Positions 1 through 12,885 of a DNA stretch of 64,000 nt are shown piece by piece. The first letter of the stretch is position 1. Every line of letters starts with the position of its first letter. This stretch comes from Paramecium sonneborni (lineage: Eukaryota; Ciliophora; Oligohymenophorea; Peniculida; Parameciidae), in the NCBI GenBank assembly GCA_905182985.1, contig CAJJDN010000024.1, positions 374,925 through 438,924 on the forward strand. The letters are read 5' to 3'. The position numbers and the translations under genes were made by a program. A model generated the notes under the pieces. The model was not told the origin of the DNA. It searched no databases and saw only the letters and a list, made by a program, of their open reading frames with translations.

Positions 1-1095
1 ATCCAATCTTAAAAAGTAAAGTTTAAATTGATTACAACAGCATACCTATTAATGACTAAATAAGTAAAATTACCACAAGGAAAAGATACTGAATTATCAT
101 TGGTTCATCCTATTATTGGAATTCAAGGATACTTTAAAGAATCTATACATCTTGAATTATTTGTTGTAGATACAAAATCTACTAGAAGAAGAATTATTTT
201 TAATTCTTTGAAAAAAAGTGAATGTAAACCATTTTTTATTTCTTGTCCCTTGCAATCATAATCAATTTATAATAATTGGGTGACAATTTTAATTCAAATG
301 CCTTCTTTTATCTCATAATTTAAAGGATCAAGTTATAGAAGTTTAGAATCTATTTTAATATAAAGTACTTGCCATATTAGAAGAATTTTTACAATGCAAA
401 ATTTCAATGAGTAATTATTAACTTAGTTTCAATATCCTATTGAATCTAATCCTAAAACTTTTTTGATTTCATTTCAAAATGAATAAGAAATATTTGCTGA
501 AAATAATTAAGATTAATTAACAAATATTTATGCACTTAAATAAGCTAAACTTAAATAAATCTAATATGATATTCCAAAAGTTTAAAAGTTAACTTTAAAT
601 CCTTAAAAAATTCCAGAACGCTAACATAAAGATATTTAAGTTGCCTCAAAATTAAATTCTAAGGAAAAATCATTAAAAAAAAATGAATAAAATAAAGAAA
701 ATGAATTCTTAGATAATTCATTTTAAATCAATAAAAAATATAAACTTTTAGAAAATGATGAAATGGATTTAAAAAATATTGATTAACTTATAAAAATAAT
801 AGAATAAGATACAAACTAATAAATAAATAAAGAAATTAAAAATAAAAATTAAGAATTTAATGAGGAAGGTGATTTATTTAATATCTTAAATACAATTAAT
901 GCTATTGAGAATGAACAACAATAAAAAGTAGAAATTTTGATAAAGAATCCTATTGGATGTACTACAATAACAAAATAAGGTGCTAACACCTTAATATTAG
1001 AAAATAGAAAAGAATAAGAGAATTTCGTAAAAATAATCTATGATCCAATATTAAATTGTTACTTTGATCCTTCAACAAGCAAATGCTATGTTTGA
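1..1095 (+). CDS. CFAP20-domain protein (CFAP20DC-like), 5' partial
   Basis: The frame is open from base 1 to TGA at 1093 with many in-frame TAA/TAG codons (Gln), so the start lies before the window. About codons 30-135 align by eye with the CFAP20 fold: a stretch with LELFVVDTKSTRRRI, then KPFFISCP, a NNWVTILIQMPSF core and an ILIQSTCHIRRIFTM end, matching the conserved W...Q..NL.DF and HANCRIRR pattern of CFAP20. CFAP20 itself is a short inner-junction protein of ciliary doublets. Here the domain is followed by about 230 low-complexity Gln/Lys/Asn/Glu residues, which fits CFAP20DC-type proteins rather than CFAP20. No intron is needed. The exact function of the long version is unknown; ciliary placement is inferred from the domain. 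Confidence 0.75.
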
Positions 1096-1131
1096 TAAAG
1101 TATATATTTTTAATTTTTATATATTAAATTT

Positions 1132-2377
1132 ATGAGTTATCCTAATATATAAGAATTTATAGAGGATTTAGAAAAAGAAAATGAATTATTAGGGAAAGGA
1201 ACGTATGGGGTAGTTTACAAAATGAAAACAAAAAGGATTATTAACCCAGAATTGGAAAAGTAGTAAGACCAAGTTCCGTTTGTAGGTCAATATTTAGCAG
1301 TAAAAATGATGGATGCTAAAACTGAGAAATCCTTTTCAACGATTCAGAAAGAATTCCTAATTTTAAAGAGTTTACCCAAATAGCATCCAAATATTATAAA
1401 ATTGTATAAAGTAATCCTTAATTATGAAAAGTTATAGAGTTATGCTTGGGCAAATTAGATTACTAAAACTTACACTCTTGTGTTAGTTATGGAATTAGCG
1501 GATAAAAACTTAATGAAAGAAATAGAAGAGAGAATAGCCTTAAAAAAGTATTTTTCGGATGACGAATTGCATCACATATTTTTATAGTGTATATAAACAC
1601 TAAATGATATAAAAATTCATTCTAACATTTATCATAGGTAAAATATTTTCTAAACTTTAGAGATATCAAACCTGAGAATATACTCATGAAATCAAGTGGT
1701 TTGTAAATACTCCTTTCAGATTTTGGTGTCTCTAGAAAATTAATGAAAGAAAAATTACCAACTATTGCAGGAACTCTAGTAGGTACCCCTTCATATTTAT
1801 CTCCTATTTTATGGAATGCATTTGAATCTGGTTAATTTTAAATAGCAAATATTAATAAGATTGTACATAATTTTGAAAAATCAGATGTTTATTCTCTAGG
1901 CATAACTTTGCTATAAACTACACTTTTACTGAGTTCTTAAATCTAAAAATTAAATGCAGTAATATAAATTAATTGATTTAGGGAGCAGAAGGATAATTGA
2001 GAACTCAAACTTTACTAAAAGGCGTTTAAAATCCAAGAATTTAGAATATTTTAACAAGAATGTTAGATCATGATGAAAAGCAAAGAGCTTCTTTTTAGGA
2101 ATTAATATAATTATTGAATGAACCAATACCAAAATAAATAGTTTCAAACAAAAAGCCTATATTTTCTAATGTTGAACCAAAAATTGGAATTAAAGAATAA
2201 TTTAGTTTATAAGCAAAGATGAAGTTTGAAAAAAACTAAACTGAAATTGATCAAACATTTAATAATTAAAAATTGGATTAATAATAAGAAAAAATTGAGT
2301 AAGTTGATAACTTAGAAACAACTCATGAAACAAAAATAATTCAAGAAGCCATTCAAAACGATGAAAAAGAAAAGTGA
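1132..2377 (+). CDS. Ser/Thr protein kinase
   Basis: Start ATG 1132, stop TGA 2375-2377. The kinase core begins close to the N terminus with the glycine loop LLGKGTYGVVY, the ATP-lysine in LAVKMMD, a catalytic loop HRDIKPENIL and the Mg loop SDFGVSRK, followed by GTPSYLSP and VYSLGITL. Two introns restore this frame: 1638-1660, which splits the HRD codon region, and 1959-1981, which removes an in-frame TGA; both are 23 nt and end in TAG. The last ~100 residues are a Gln/Lys/Glu-rich tail. All catalytic residues are present, so it should be active. The subfamily is not clear from the sequence. It lies 36 bp downstream of the CFAP20-domain gene on the same strand. Confidence 0.85.
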
Positions 2378-2434
2378 CATACATAATTTTATTCTTTAGA
2401 AAATAATATAAAATAAAAGAAAAATGAAAACGTA

Positions 2435-4317
2435 TCAATTATGTCTTCTACTTAATTTATTTTTTTACCTTTCTTATGCATCAGATGTTTAAAGCAGTGT
2501 TATTAATAATCTAGTATTATCTTCAAACTCTGAGTCTTCTTTTTGATTTTTAACTCTAGGATTAATTGTCACAACATTTTTTTGAAATTGACTCATACTT
2601 ATTTTTATTTTATTGAATTACTTTCGTTTTCTAACTTTTTTATTGAAAAGATTGTCACTCATTTACTACACATGTGAATATATCCTATTTCTTTCTAATA
2701 TTTCTTATTTACTGATTTCCATAGATGTCTATTATAAGAGAGTCTATTAATATAAAAAAAATTTTTACATTTTAATATTATTTTAATTAATTTTTTTCAT
2801 CAATCCATCTGTTTTTATCTGTAATTTCTAACATTCTATACTCATTTTATCGTTTTTATCTTTCTAATATATCTTCTTTATCTTATTCTTTTAATTTTCT
2901 TATTTCTTATTTCAATAAAATTTTATTATCATATTCTTCCTAAATTGATTAATTTGATTACTTTTTTAATTTTATTAAATTATTCTATTTTTAAAAACTT
3001 CTCATTGAATTGCTTTAACTTTTGGCTAGAAAGTATGAATGAATTATTACTCTCTATCTTTAGAAATATCTCCTTAATGTGATTTTATTTTCCTTTATTT
3101 TTATTTAGTTTCTAATTTTTTTTCTTATTCTACATTCTAAATAGAATTTTAGTTAATTTGAAAATCTTTTTCTTTTTACACCATTTTTTCTAAGAGAGAA
3201 TTGATGTGATCTTGTGATATCTTGTCTTTAAGTTACTTTTGTTGTTTCATAATTTATTATTCTTTTAAATTTTACTCTTTTATTTTTTCTATTTTGTTTT
3301 AAATTAATTCTTTTTGCAGTTTCTCACTATTATCTAATTTTTATTGTATCTTAGCCATTTGCATTTGACAATCAATATCAATTTATTTTTAGAATTCTTC
3401 CTATCTTAATAAAACTTATTCTCTTTTTTTCTTTTCTTTTTTATCATCACTTTTAATCAACATTTTACTTCTATATTCATTAGTTCTTATTATAAATTAT
3501 ATATTTACGATAATTATAATATATTATTTTTTGGTTCATTATCTCTAGGTAGAGAATTACATTCCATTTCTTAAGTCTCTATTCTTTTATTTTCTAATTT
3601 GTTAGAACTATATTTTTATTTCATTTCTTTTTATTTCTATATCATGGTTTTAATTATCCTTTAATCTCTTTCCTATAATTTTTCCAGCAATTCAACTCTT
3701 CTTTTGTCTTCTTCTAATTTGATTTAAGCTTCTCTCTAAGATTTATAATAAGAGATACTATTTTCTAAATTTTATGTTTATTATATCTAGATAATTCTTT
3801 GTTAAACCCCTCTTCTAACTCAGCAACATCCTAACATTCACATAAATTCTATGGAACTGATCCTTCAAGCAAATCTTATTATTATAAATACTTTAAAGTC
3901 TTATTATAAGCATAATCCATTTATTTTTTCAACCTTGATAAATAAAATAAACTTGAAAAATATACTCTAACTAATCGATAGTATAACCTTATTTAAGAGA
4001 AACTGATCTATCCCGAGACTCAATCGAAGCATTTTATAATTAACGTTATCTATTTTTTCTTATGATTTCTTTTCTTTTTTTAAATATTTCATTCAATAAT
4101 TCTAAAATATTGTTGAATTTTACAATAGGTTTTATTAATATAATGTTCATATCTCAATTGAATAATTTCATCGCTATTGCAATCATTAGTATGAAAATAG
4201 TTGAAATCTCTAAAAAGCTAAATAACAATTGCTTTACTTAATTTGAAAAATGTTTGTATCTATTCCTAACACCTAGCATGCTTAGAGTGTTCTTGGTGAG
4301 TTTGGTTTAAAAGTCAT
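2435..4317 (-). CDS. Coiled-coil protein, seven or more introns
   Basis: Read from an ATG at 4317 on the minus strand to TGA at 2435. About 480 residues are rich in Lys, Glu, Gln and Leu, with long heptad-like stretches in the C-terminal two thirds, so the protein is probably an extended coiled coil. No catalytic domain is visible. The frame needs about seven short introns; one of 22 nt lies just after YINKTY and another of 28 nt after DTNIFQIK. Two of the junctions end in AAG or are 38 nt long, which is less typical. Coding character continues upstream of the chosen start in the same frame for ~30 codons, and an ATG at 4408 would join it if one base differed near 4400-4406, so the true N terminus may be at 4408. 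Function unknown. Confidence 0.6.
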
Positions 4318-4707
4318 TCCTTTAAATACAACTTGATTTTAAGATTAAGTAATGTTGGATGAATTAAGATCTAATGTACTAGCAATATCTTTGCGATTTT
4401 CCTTTCATAATTTATAAAATATTTTATTTCTTAAAGTAAAAAATTATTAATTATTAAGGATTCTGTTTCTTATTCATTAAATAGATTGTGGGGATTATCT
4501 AAGTTAATTAATTAATTGATATAAAAAAAGAGAAATAGACCATTTGTTAAAGTTTAACCTCTTTTTAATATTGATAACAAAGGATCATGTAACTGAACCA
4601 TTTAAGAATAAGTTTATGTTAAATGAAGGAAAGATTTAGTGATAAGAGATAAGTAAAAAAATTATAATTTTATTATCAAATAATATAATTTTATAAGTTA
4701 AAAAAAC
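4318..4707. other. Gap between coiled-coil and chromodomain genes
   Basis: About 390 bases without a secure gene. The first ~90 bases next to the coiled-coil start keep coding character in its frame. On the minus strand a second open stretch starts at an ATG at 4601 and runs about 75 codons (MVQLHDPLLSILKRG start) before losing the pattern; it could not be spliced cleanly to anything. The rest is AT-rich and featureless. Confidence 0.4.
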
Positions 4708-5166
4708 TCAAGAGTTGGAATTTAAAGAATTGAGTGTTTTTTAGAACTACTAGCTTTGTTTCTTATCAAAATTTTTAGAATCCTCTCTTACATTTGGTAT
4801 TTTAAAGTTACATTTGTTTGAATTTGATGATATGCTGAAATCACTTAAAATAATTTCCTGTATATCATTTTCTTAAGGCACATTTTTAATCAAAAACTCT
4901 GTGAGTTTCTATAATAAAGTTTGCTTAAGGAGTTCTAAATTAATATTTTTTTTTTTAAAGGAGGTAGCCTCTTGTGCTTTATCAAATTCTTTAACCATTT
5001 TCTTCACATGTGGATTTTATAAATGTTCTATGGGTTCCCAAGTATTTTATGAATGAGGATAACCTTTCCATTTGATTTAATAGAGATAGGCTTTAGTTTA
5101 TTCATCTTGTTTCCTATCTACAATAGATTCAACTTCATATTCTCTTTTGTATGTTTTTCTCTTCAT
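4708..5166 (-). CDS. Small chromodomain protein
   Basis: A 152-residue intronless ORF from ATG 5166 to TGA 4708. Residues ~9-60 form a textbook chromodomain: EYEVESIVDRK at the first strand, then YLYQIKWKGYP, the NTWEP turn and a closing helix ending VKKMVKEFDK. The aromatic cage positions (Tyr in EYEVE, Trp in IKWKGY, Trp in NTWEP) are all present, so methyl-lysine binding is likely. The C-terminal ~90 residues are Lys/Ser/Asn-rich with no chromoshadow domain, unlike HP1. Family knowledge suggests a chromatin reader of H3K9 or H3K27 methylation. In ciliates such proteins act in developmental heterochromatin and DNA elimination, but this role is only inferred here. Confidence 0.85.
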
Positions 5167-5470
5167 TTACAATAAAAATTAATTGTATAAAGAATAAATT
5201 AATTATTTGAATAAGTTGTGGTTTAAGTGATGTGTTTATGGGATGAAAAACTAAAGAAGTAAGAAGATTTGCAAAAAATTCTAAATATATATACAAAAAT
5301 ACTATGAATATAATTAGGAAATAATAGGGAGGGCTAAAATATTGAGAAGAATAAAGAGAGAGAAAAGTTCGATAGGTAGTTATGAATATTGAGAAAGAAG
5401 GTATAGATTTTTAATGAGAAAGGAAGATGGTATTGAAATGAAATATAAGTATGTATAGTAATTTAATAAA

Positions 5471-5490
5471 TAATAATAATAATAATAATA
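5471..5490. repeat. TAA trinucleotide repeat before carboxypeptidase start
   Basis: A short run of TAA/AAT units directly abuts the ATG at 5491. It is a simple microsatellite; it may form part of the 5' leader. Confidence 0.7.
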
Positions 5491-6953
<1,463 letters not shown>

Positions 6954-7076
6954 ATGGAGTAATATTATTATATTAACAATATCAAATTCACCATTTCATT
7001 ATTTATCTTTCTTTTTATATCTTTCTTCTATTATTTTGCTTTTATACAATAAATAAATAAGAAATAATTATTATTT

Positions 7077-7526
7077 ATGAATACTTGCTCAACAATCGAT
7101 TTTGATAAAACTGCTTAGTTTTTCTTTCCAAACTCATTAAATGTTGCTTATTCTCCTCAGAAATAATAACAAAAATCTCTTTAAATTATATTTGTAGACC
7201 CATATAAAAAAGGATCTAATTCCAATATCAAAATAAAAAGGACAAATAGTTAAATAGAACTTCCAAAATTAGAATTATACACTGAGACCGAATCTCCTGA
7301 CAGCCATAAATAAATTAGAGGCAATTTCATTAGAGATTAATTGTATACTCCTAATGCAAGTAGAGCAGACAGATTTCCATATACTAATATAAATAAATCA
7401 AATGAATCTAGTCCTTAAAAAATGTCTAGTTAAATCAGTTTCAATAAATAGAAACAAGGTTAAAAATCATTTTTAAAGAGTAGACCTCAATAAAAAATAG
7501 TCACAAGAATTTTTGGGGAATTATGA
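7077..7526 (+). CDS. Small basic hypothetical protein
   Basis: Intronless ORF of 149 residues, ATG 7077 to TGA 7524-7526, on the plus strand 124 bp after the carboxypeptidase. It is rich in Ser, Asn, Gln and Lys, has no membrane segment and no recognisable domain, and looks largely disordered. Its stop is 35 bp from the stop of the convergent GPATCH1-like gene. Coding use of TAA/TAG as Gln throughout supports it being real. Confidence 0.6.
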
Positions 7527-7561
7527 TATAATTTATTTATTAATAATGATTACATCAATAA

Positions 7562-9557
7562 TCACTATTAATCCTCCTCTTCATCATCTCCAAATATAAA
7601 TTCAAATATATTTTAATCCTAAATTCTACTAGGTATATTATCTTCCTTATCTTCAGAATATTTTATATTCCTTTTCTCCTGTTTACTCACAACTTATGTC
7701 TAAGATCTTTCAATATTCTCAAGCTATAATAATCTTTCCTTTTGATTTTTATCATATGAATTTGATTTGAATGATAATGGTAAACCTAAAGCAACTGGAT
7801 CAAATTAAGCTTAAGATTAAGTAAATTCTTATGGTTGCATAAATCCACCAGATTTGAATCTAAAGTATGAAATTCATCATAAATACTCTTTTTTATCCAT
7901 AAACAAGAAGTTCCTATTATTGGCAGCCATATTAGGTTTCTGATGATTTCTTTCATTAATTTTCTCAATCATTATTTTTTCATCAGGATTATATGGTTAA
8001 GGAACTCCCATCCTCTTACAAAATAAATCTTCTGGAATCCATCTCTTATTCACTCTCTAACTTAAAAAAGGATTAGGTTTCTCCTTTTCTTACTATTGTT
8101 CCATTGGTTTCTAAGTATCTTATTTTTTGTCAATGACATTTTTTGAAGTCACTTAAAACATTTAATAAAGCCTTTCAAAATCAATTTTTTCCTCTTCATC
8201 TAATTACTACTCTTCAATATCTTTGTTAAGCTTTTGTTTTACAAAATTAGCATATCTTAGTTATTTATCAGGTTGATGGGGAAATAAATTTAAAATATTT
8301 AAATTATCTTATGTTTCAGCTTTATCTTACTGATTAACAAGCATAGTCTAATTAATAGCCTTAACAAATTTTTATTTACTAATATCTCTTTTAATTGAGG
8401 AAGCTATTAATTAGAAATATATTTTAATACCTGTTTCTTCCTCTCTAAAAATTTCTTCTCTTTTAGAACTAGAAGCAGGCTTTTTATAATTTGTTTTATT
8501 GATAAAAAGAAAGGAATAATCTTTTCCTTAATCTAATAGCTTTTTAGCCTTATGATATGGATCATAATCTTCAGGAACATTGATGAGATAATCTTAAGTG
8601 TCAATTCTTAATGGGATCATGTCTTTAATAAATTTGGTGCCAATATCTAGAGCCCCTTTTACTTACTTTCTTTTGTTTGAATATTATTCATCTTCATCAT
8701 CTTCAATAGTATTATTATCTTAAATAATAATTGACTAATTACATTCCTCATCCTTTTCTTAAGTAGTAAATCCATTCATTTTAATTCTATTTTCTTTCTT
8801 TTTCTTGTCTTCATCCTCATCAACTATAATGGCAGCATTTTATTTTATAAATGTCCAAAAAGCTAATTCTAAAGAATTTGAAGGGTTTCCATGGGTATCC
8901 ACATTTAGCTTATATCCTAATCCTGTGTATTGATTATTTGTTTAATTTAAGTATTTGATATTGTGGCAATGAGAGGCTTCTTATTTTTCTTGTTCAACAT
9001 TTGTATTTCTCTTTTTGATCATTTATTTTCTTAAACGCATAAGTACTTAATAACCCACTGACTTGTTGTCTCTGTAAACTAATTCTTCGGGTGCAGATCC
9101 TAAAAGCCATCTTAACTTAAAGTGCATTCAATATACCCAGATCCAGATCCTAATTATTGCTGCAAAAAATTGATCTCATTTTATCCAAATGTATCATATT
9201 CTGTTTGAATTGTAACATTTACTCCCAACTTTTATCTTCCAATATCATCCTCGTCCATATAATCTTTTATTGTCTAATTATTATATTTTGCTAATTCAAA
9301 TTATCCTTTATACCTCTATTTGTTCTTGTGGATATAAACTTTTAAGGTGCCCATCCTTATTTAGAACCAACAGTATTCTTGAATCCTGCTTCAAATCCTC
9401 CTTCAAAGGCTCCATGAAATCTTTTATGACCTTTTTCATCCCGTGCCTCCATATTATAGAAATTATCCTTTTTTGTTATCTCTTCTTCCTCAAACAATGT
9501 TCCTAATAATTTTTTATCCAGAAAATGATTTCTTATTTACTATTATTACTATGACAT
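7562..9557 (-). CDS. GPATCH1/TOUGH-like pre-mRNA splicing factor
   Basis: Start ATG 9557, stop TGA 7562. Near residue 45 is a near-perfect copy of the GPATCH1/TGH N-terminal signature: [33 protein letters not shown] and KFISTR. It is followed by a MDEDD segment, a degenerate G-patch-like SVGYQVLMRLR, the LCKRMGVPQPY-type motif [18 protein letters not shown] and the family's acidic C terminus [13 protein letters not shown]. Four introns of 23-27 nt give one frame of about 630 codons; one of them (26 nt) appears to end in AAG. GPATCH1 proteins join the spliceosome at the catalytic stage and recruit a DEAH helicase. The usual glycines of the G-patch are mostly missing here, which is notable. Divergent from the channel gene with 66 bp between start codons. 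Confidence 0.85.
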
Positions 9558-9623
9558 TTTTTAATAATATTTATATCATTTTTATATATTTTATTTGAAA
9601 CAACATAATTTTTTGAAAGAACA

Positions 9624-12391
9624 ATGTCTTAATTAAATTCAAGCTTCTCAACTATTAATGATATTATATTATTAATTATTCATTTAGAATCAAATCAAAT
9701 GTTCTAAGATAATGCGATTCATAACATTAACTTATCTTTTGGACCTAAATAATAAACTGCTAATCCTAAAGTATGTTATAAAGAAACACCTGATTCTCAT
9801 ATTTCACTTTAATCAGAAGGATTATTATCACCCTTCCCAGAAAGTTCTCCTTCAAATTGGTAGAGAAAGAAAATTACATATTAAAATTCTTTCAACACTT
9901 TAGATAAACAACATATTTTCTAGTTGCAATAAACTTTGAGACCTAAAGCACAAACCTCATAAATGACTAAATTTTTAAAAGTCACAAAAATTATGTCAAT
10001 TGTACAAAGATTCAAGTCCAATCTCTTCTTAAATACTTATATACTACCTAAGAAATCAAAGGAACAGTTTTCTAAGAAAGAGAAATACCTAAATACTTTC
10101 GTTTAAAATGACTCAAAAAGTAAAATCGTTTTTCATTTTAATAGAAAGAAACCTTCAAAGTAAATAAATCCCTCTTATTTCACCATCAAGTCCTATTTCT
10201 TAAATCTTTGACATGTTAAGCATCATTGTTCAGTTAATGGCTTTATGGATAATTTCAATTATGGCTGTATTTACTAATCTAGACGATAATTAAGCTCAGA
10301 TTATTATATTTACAGTTGTCTTTCTTATTTTTGAACTTATTTTCCAACTGAATAGAGCTATCATTATTTAAGGCCTAATTATAGAAGATCGATCTATTAT
10401 ATTTTAAAATTTTGTTAAACAATCTTCTTTTCTCTATTCTTTAGAAATTATCATATGCGTTTATATAACTTTCAATAAGAACTTTTTACAATAGAAAGGA
10501 GCGTTCTTGCTTCTTATCTTACTTGCAGTAATTATCGGAAGAATACTCTAATAATACGATAATCTGATTGATACATTATACTAACTGTCAATTCCTAGTG
10601 ATTTACTTGATCTAATCACTTTAATTATTTCAATATACTATTTTGCTCATTTTATAGCATGTTGCTGGTTATATTGTGGACTTTTGTAAGAAGAAAATGG
10701 ATCTTGGATAACTTATTATGAATTATCTAATCAAGATATTTGGATTAAATATAGTACTTCATTTTACTGGGCAACTATGACTATGGTAACTGTTGGATAT
10801 GGAGATATTACACCCAAAAATTAAACAGAAATGATTTTTTGCGATATTGCTATGTTTTTATCCAGTTGTGTTTTTGCATATTCTATGAATTCAATTGGTA
10901 TAATACTCAAAAATATTAATGATAAGAAAGTTAATTATAAGTAAACAAATTTTATATGTCTAGAAAGAGTACTATCATTCTTAATTAATATATGAAGAAG
11001 AATGATATATCTAATCATATTCAAGACAAAATTAGAAATTATTTAAAATATCAAATCAATAATGAGTATAATGAAATTTAAAAGGATGCTATTAAAATAT
11101 TAAAATAATTACCAAAAGGGATTGAACAAGAGATATCTTAGAATATTAATAATAGAATATTATAGAAAATTAAAGTATTCGACCAATTCACAAAATGGAC
11201 AAAATCCGAATTGATTGACAAAATTGAGTTAATTAGTTATACTCCGGGAGAATATATATTTCATTAAGATACTAGTCAAAATATTGAATTGTAAAAAATT
11301 TGATTTATTTTTTCTTCAGATGTTATGTATATTAAGGGTCTGTAGATATTCTGGAAGAATATAGCTAATAGAATATTCAATAATTAAAATAAGGAGAAGT
11401 ATTTGGTGAATTTTAATTTTTTTCTGGTTTCAATCCTTAAACTTCAGCTATAAGTAATGGTTTTTCAATCATTGCGAAAATTAAGAGATAAACATTTCTC
11501 AAAATATTATAGGATGTAAAATAGGATTAAGAAAAATTTCATTAAATCAAAGATAGAATAATTTTATATAAAGATTATAGTGATCTTATGATTAGTTGTA
11601 AATTTTGTAAAAAGATATCTCATATCTTTTATCAATGTCCTATGTTATCATATCAACCAGATATGGAATCTAAATTAAAAAAAGAAGAATTGTGCCCACA
11701 AGAACAAAATCGATTTCCATTTAAAAGAGTTATTTCAAGAAAAAAAAATTCATTGTTTTTTTAAAAAGAAACATTTGATAAAATTAAGGAATATCAAGAA
11801 ATTAATGGAATAGATTACATTGAAGATAATCTATAAAGTGAAATATAAACTAATTCATTTATTGAAGAATAACTATATCAAGTTAATGAGATTTAATAAA
11901 ACATGACAAATATATTTTTGATGCATAAAAATTCTCAGATGATGACAAGAAATTCAAGATTATCAATTAATTAAAATCATTTTGGTTTTTGTAGGCCATC
12001 AATTGCTTAAACTTTCAAAGAAAAACAAAATAATAAATCAAATTAAAATCAATTAACTATCTCAAATCATAATAGCCCACCAAAAAATTAAGTTGGATCT
12101 AAAGGTTCAACTAAATGGAATATGCTAGATAATTTTATTGATTAATTACAATTTCATTATTTAGACATTGATTGCCTCTAAGAATATGAAATATATATGA
12201 AACATAATAACTTTAAGTAAGTGATTAAAGAATTAAATTAAAGACCTAAATATATTCGATAAATGTTAAAGTTATCAAAATATTCCTTTAATTATTATGT
12301 CAAAGTCATGGCTATAAAAATGAGAGAATATTTAAATGAAGATGAAATAATCGAAAATGTATTTAGTAAATCTTTAAGAAAGAACTAATGA
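9624..12391 (+). CDS. Cyclic-nucleotide-binding-type K+ channel
   Basis: Start ATG 9624, stop TGA 12389-12391. A ~185-residue cytoplasmic N terminus leads into six membrane segments (S1 near MLSIIVQLMALWIISIMAVF), then a pore with SFYWATMTMVTVGYGD, whose TVGYGD is the K+ selectivity filter. After S6 comes a C-linker (NDISNHIQDKIRNYLKYQ) and a cyclic-nucleotide-type beta roll with GEVFGEFQFFSG. Three introns are needed: 10160-10190 (31 nt, ends AAG), one of 23 nt in the linker and one of 29 nt in the beta roll. The long C terminus is Gln/Asn-rich. The S4 region has only one clear arginine (AVIIGRILQQ), so voltage sensing is doubtful. Paramecium has a large family of such channels for ciliary and membrane excitability. 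Confidence 0.9.
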
Positions 12392-12885
12392 TTGCTATTT
12401 AATGTATTCCAATTAAATTGATAAAATCGCCCCATATTTGTTCAAAATCTATTTTATAAAAAACAATAATAGGAAATACTTATTTTTTCTTTAACTATTA
12501 AAATTAAAAATTATTGTATATGATTTAATTATTTGTTAGATTTTATAATATAATAGATAATCAAATAGTTTTTCAGAAAAAAGCAAAATACAATATAACC
12601 CTTCTAAATTTACTTCCATTTTAAAAAATCTTTTTAATTTTAATCTATAAAACCTCTAAATTAAATGTGGTTGTAAAATAAGTATTTTTTTGGGTTCGAA
12701 GATGCTCTTTATTGAAAAATGGTTATTTTAAAATTTATTATCGTTAAATTTTCATATTTATTTTATTTTTGTTTATTAAACAATTTAAATTTGAATAAAT
12801 CAAGAAAATGTATTCGAATTCAGCAATTTTTATGATGATAGAAAATATACTAATATTCATATGTTATATGATGATTAAAAAAAAA
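12392..12885. other. Intergenic region upstream of 4-TM gene
   Basis: About 490 AT-rich bases. An ATG at 12808 is in frame with the chosen start at 12886 and might extend the next gene by 26 codons. Another frame across 12815-12930 also has coding character but no start. Otherwise nothing recognisable. Confidence 0.4.

Noticed and set aside
12660..12720. tRNA-like GGGTTCGAA box
   Set aside because: Only a T-loop-like string is present; no acceptor stem or D/anticodon arms could be folded around it.
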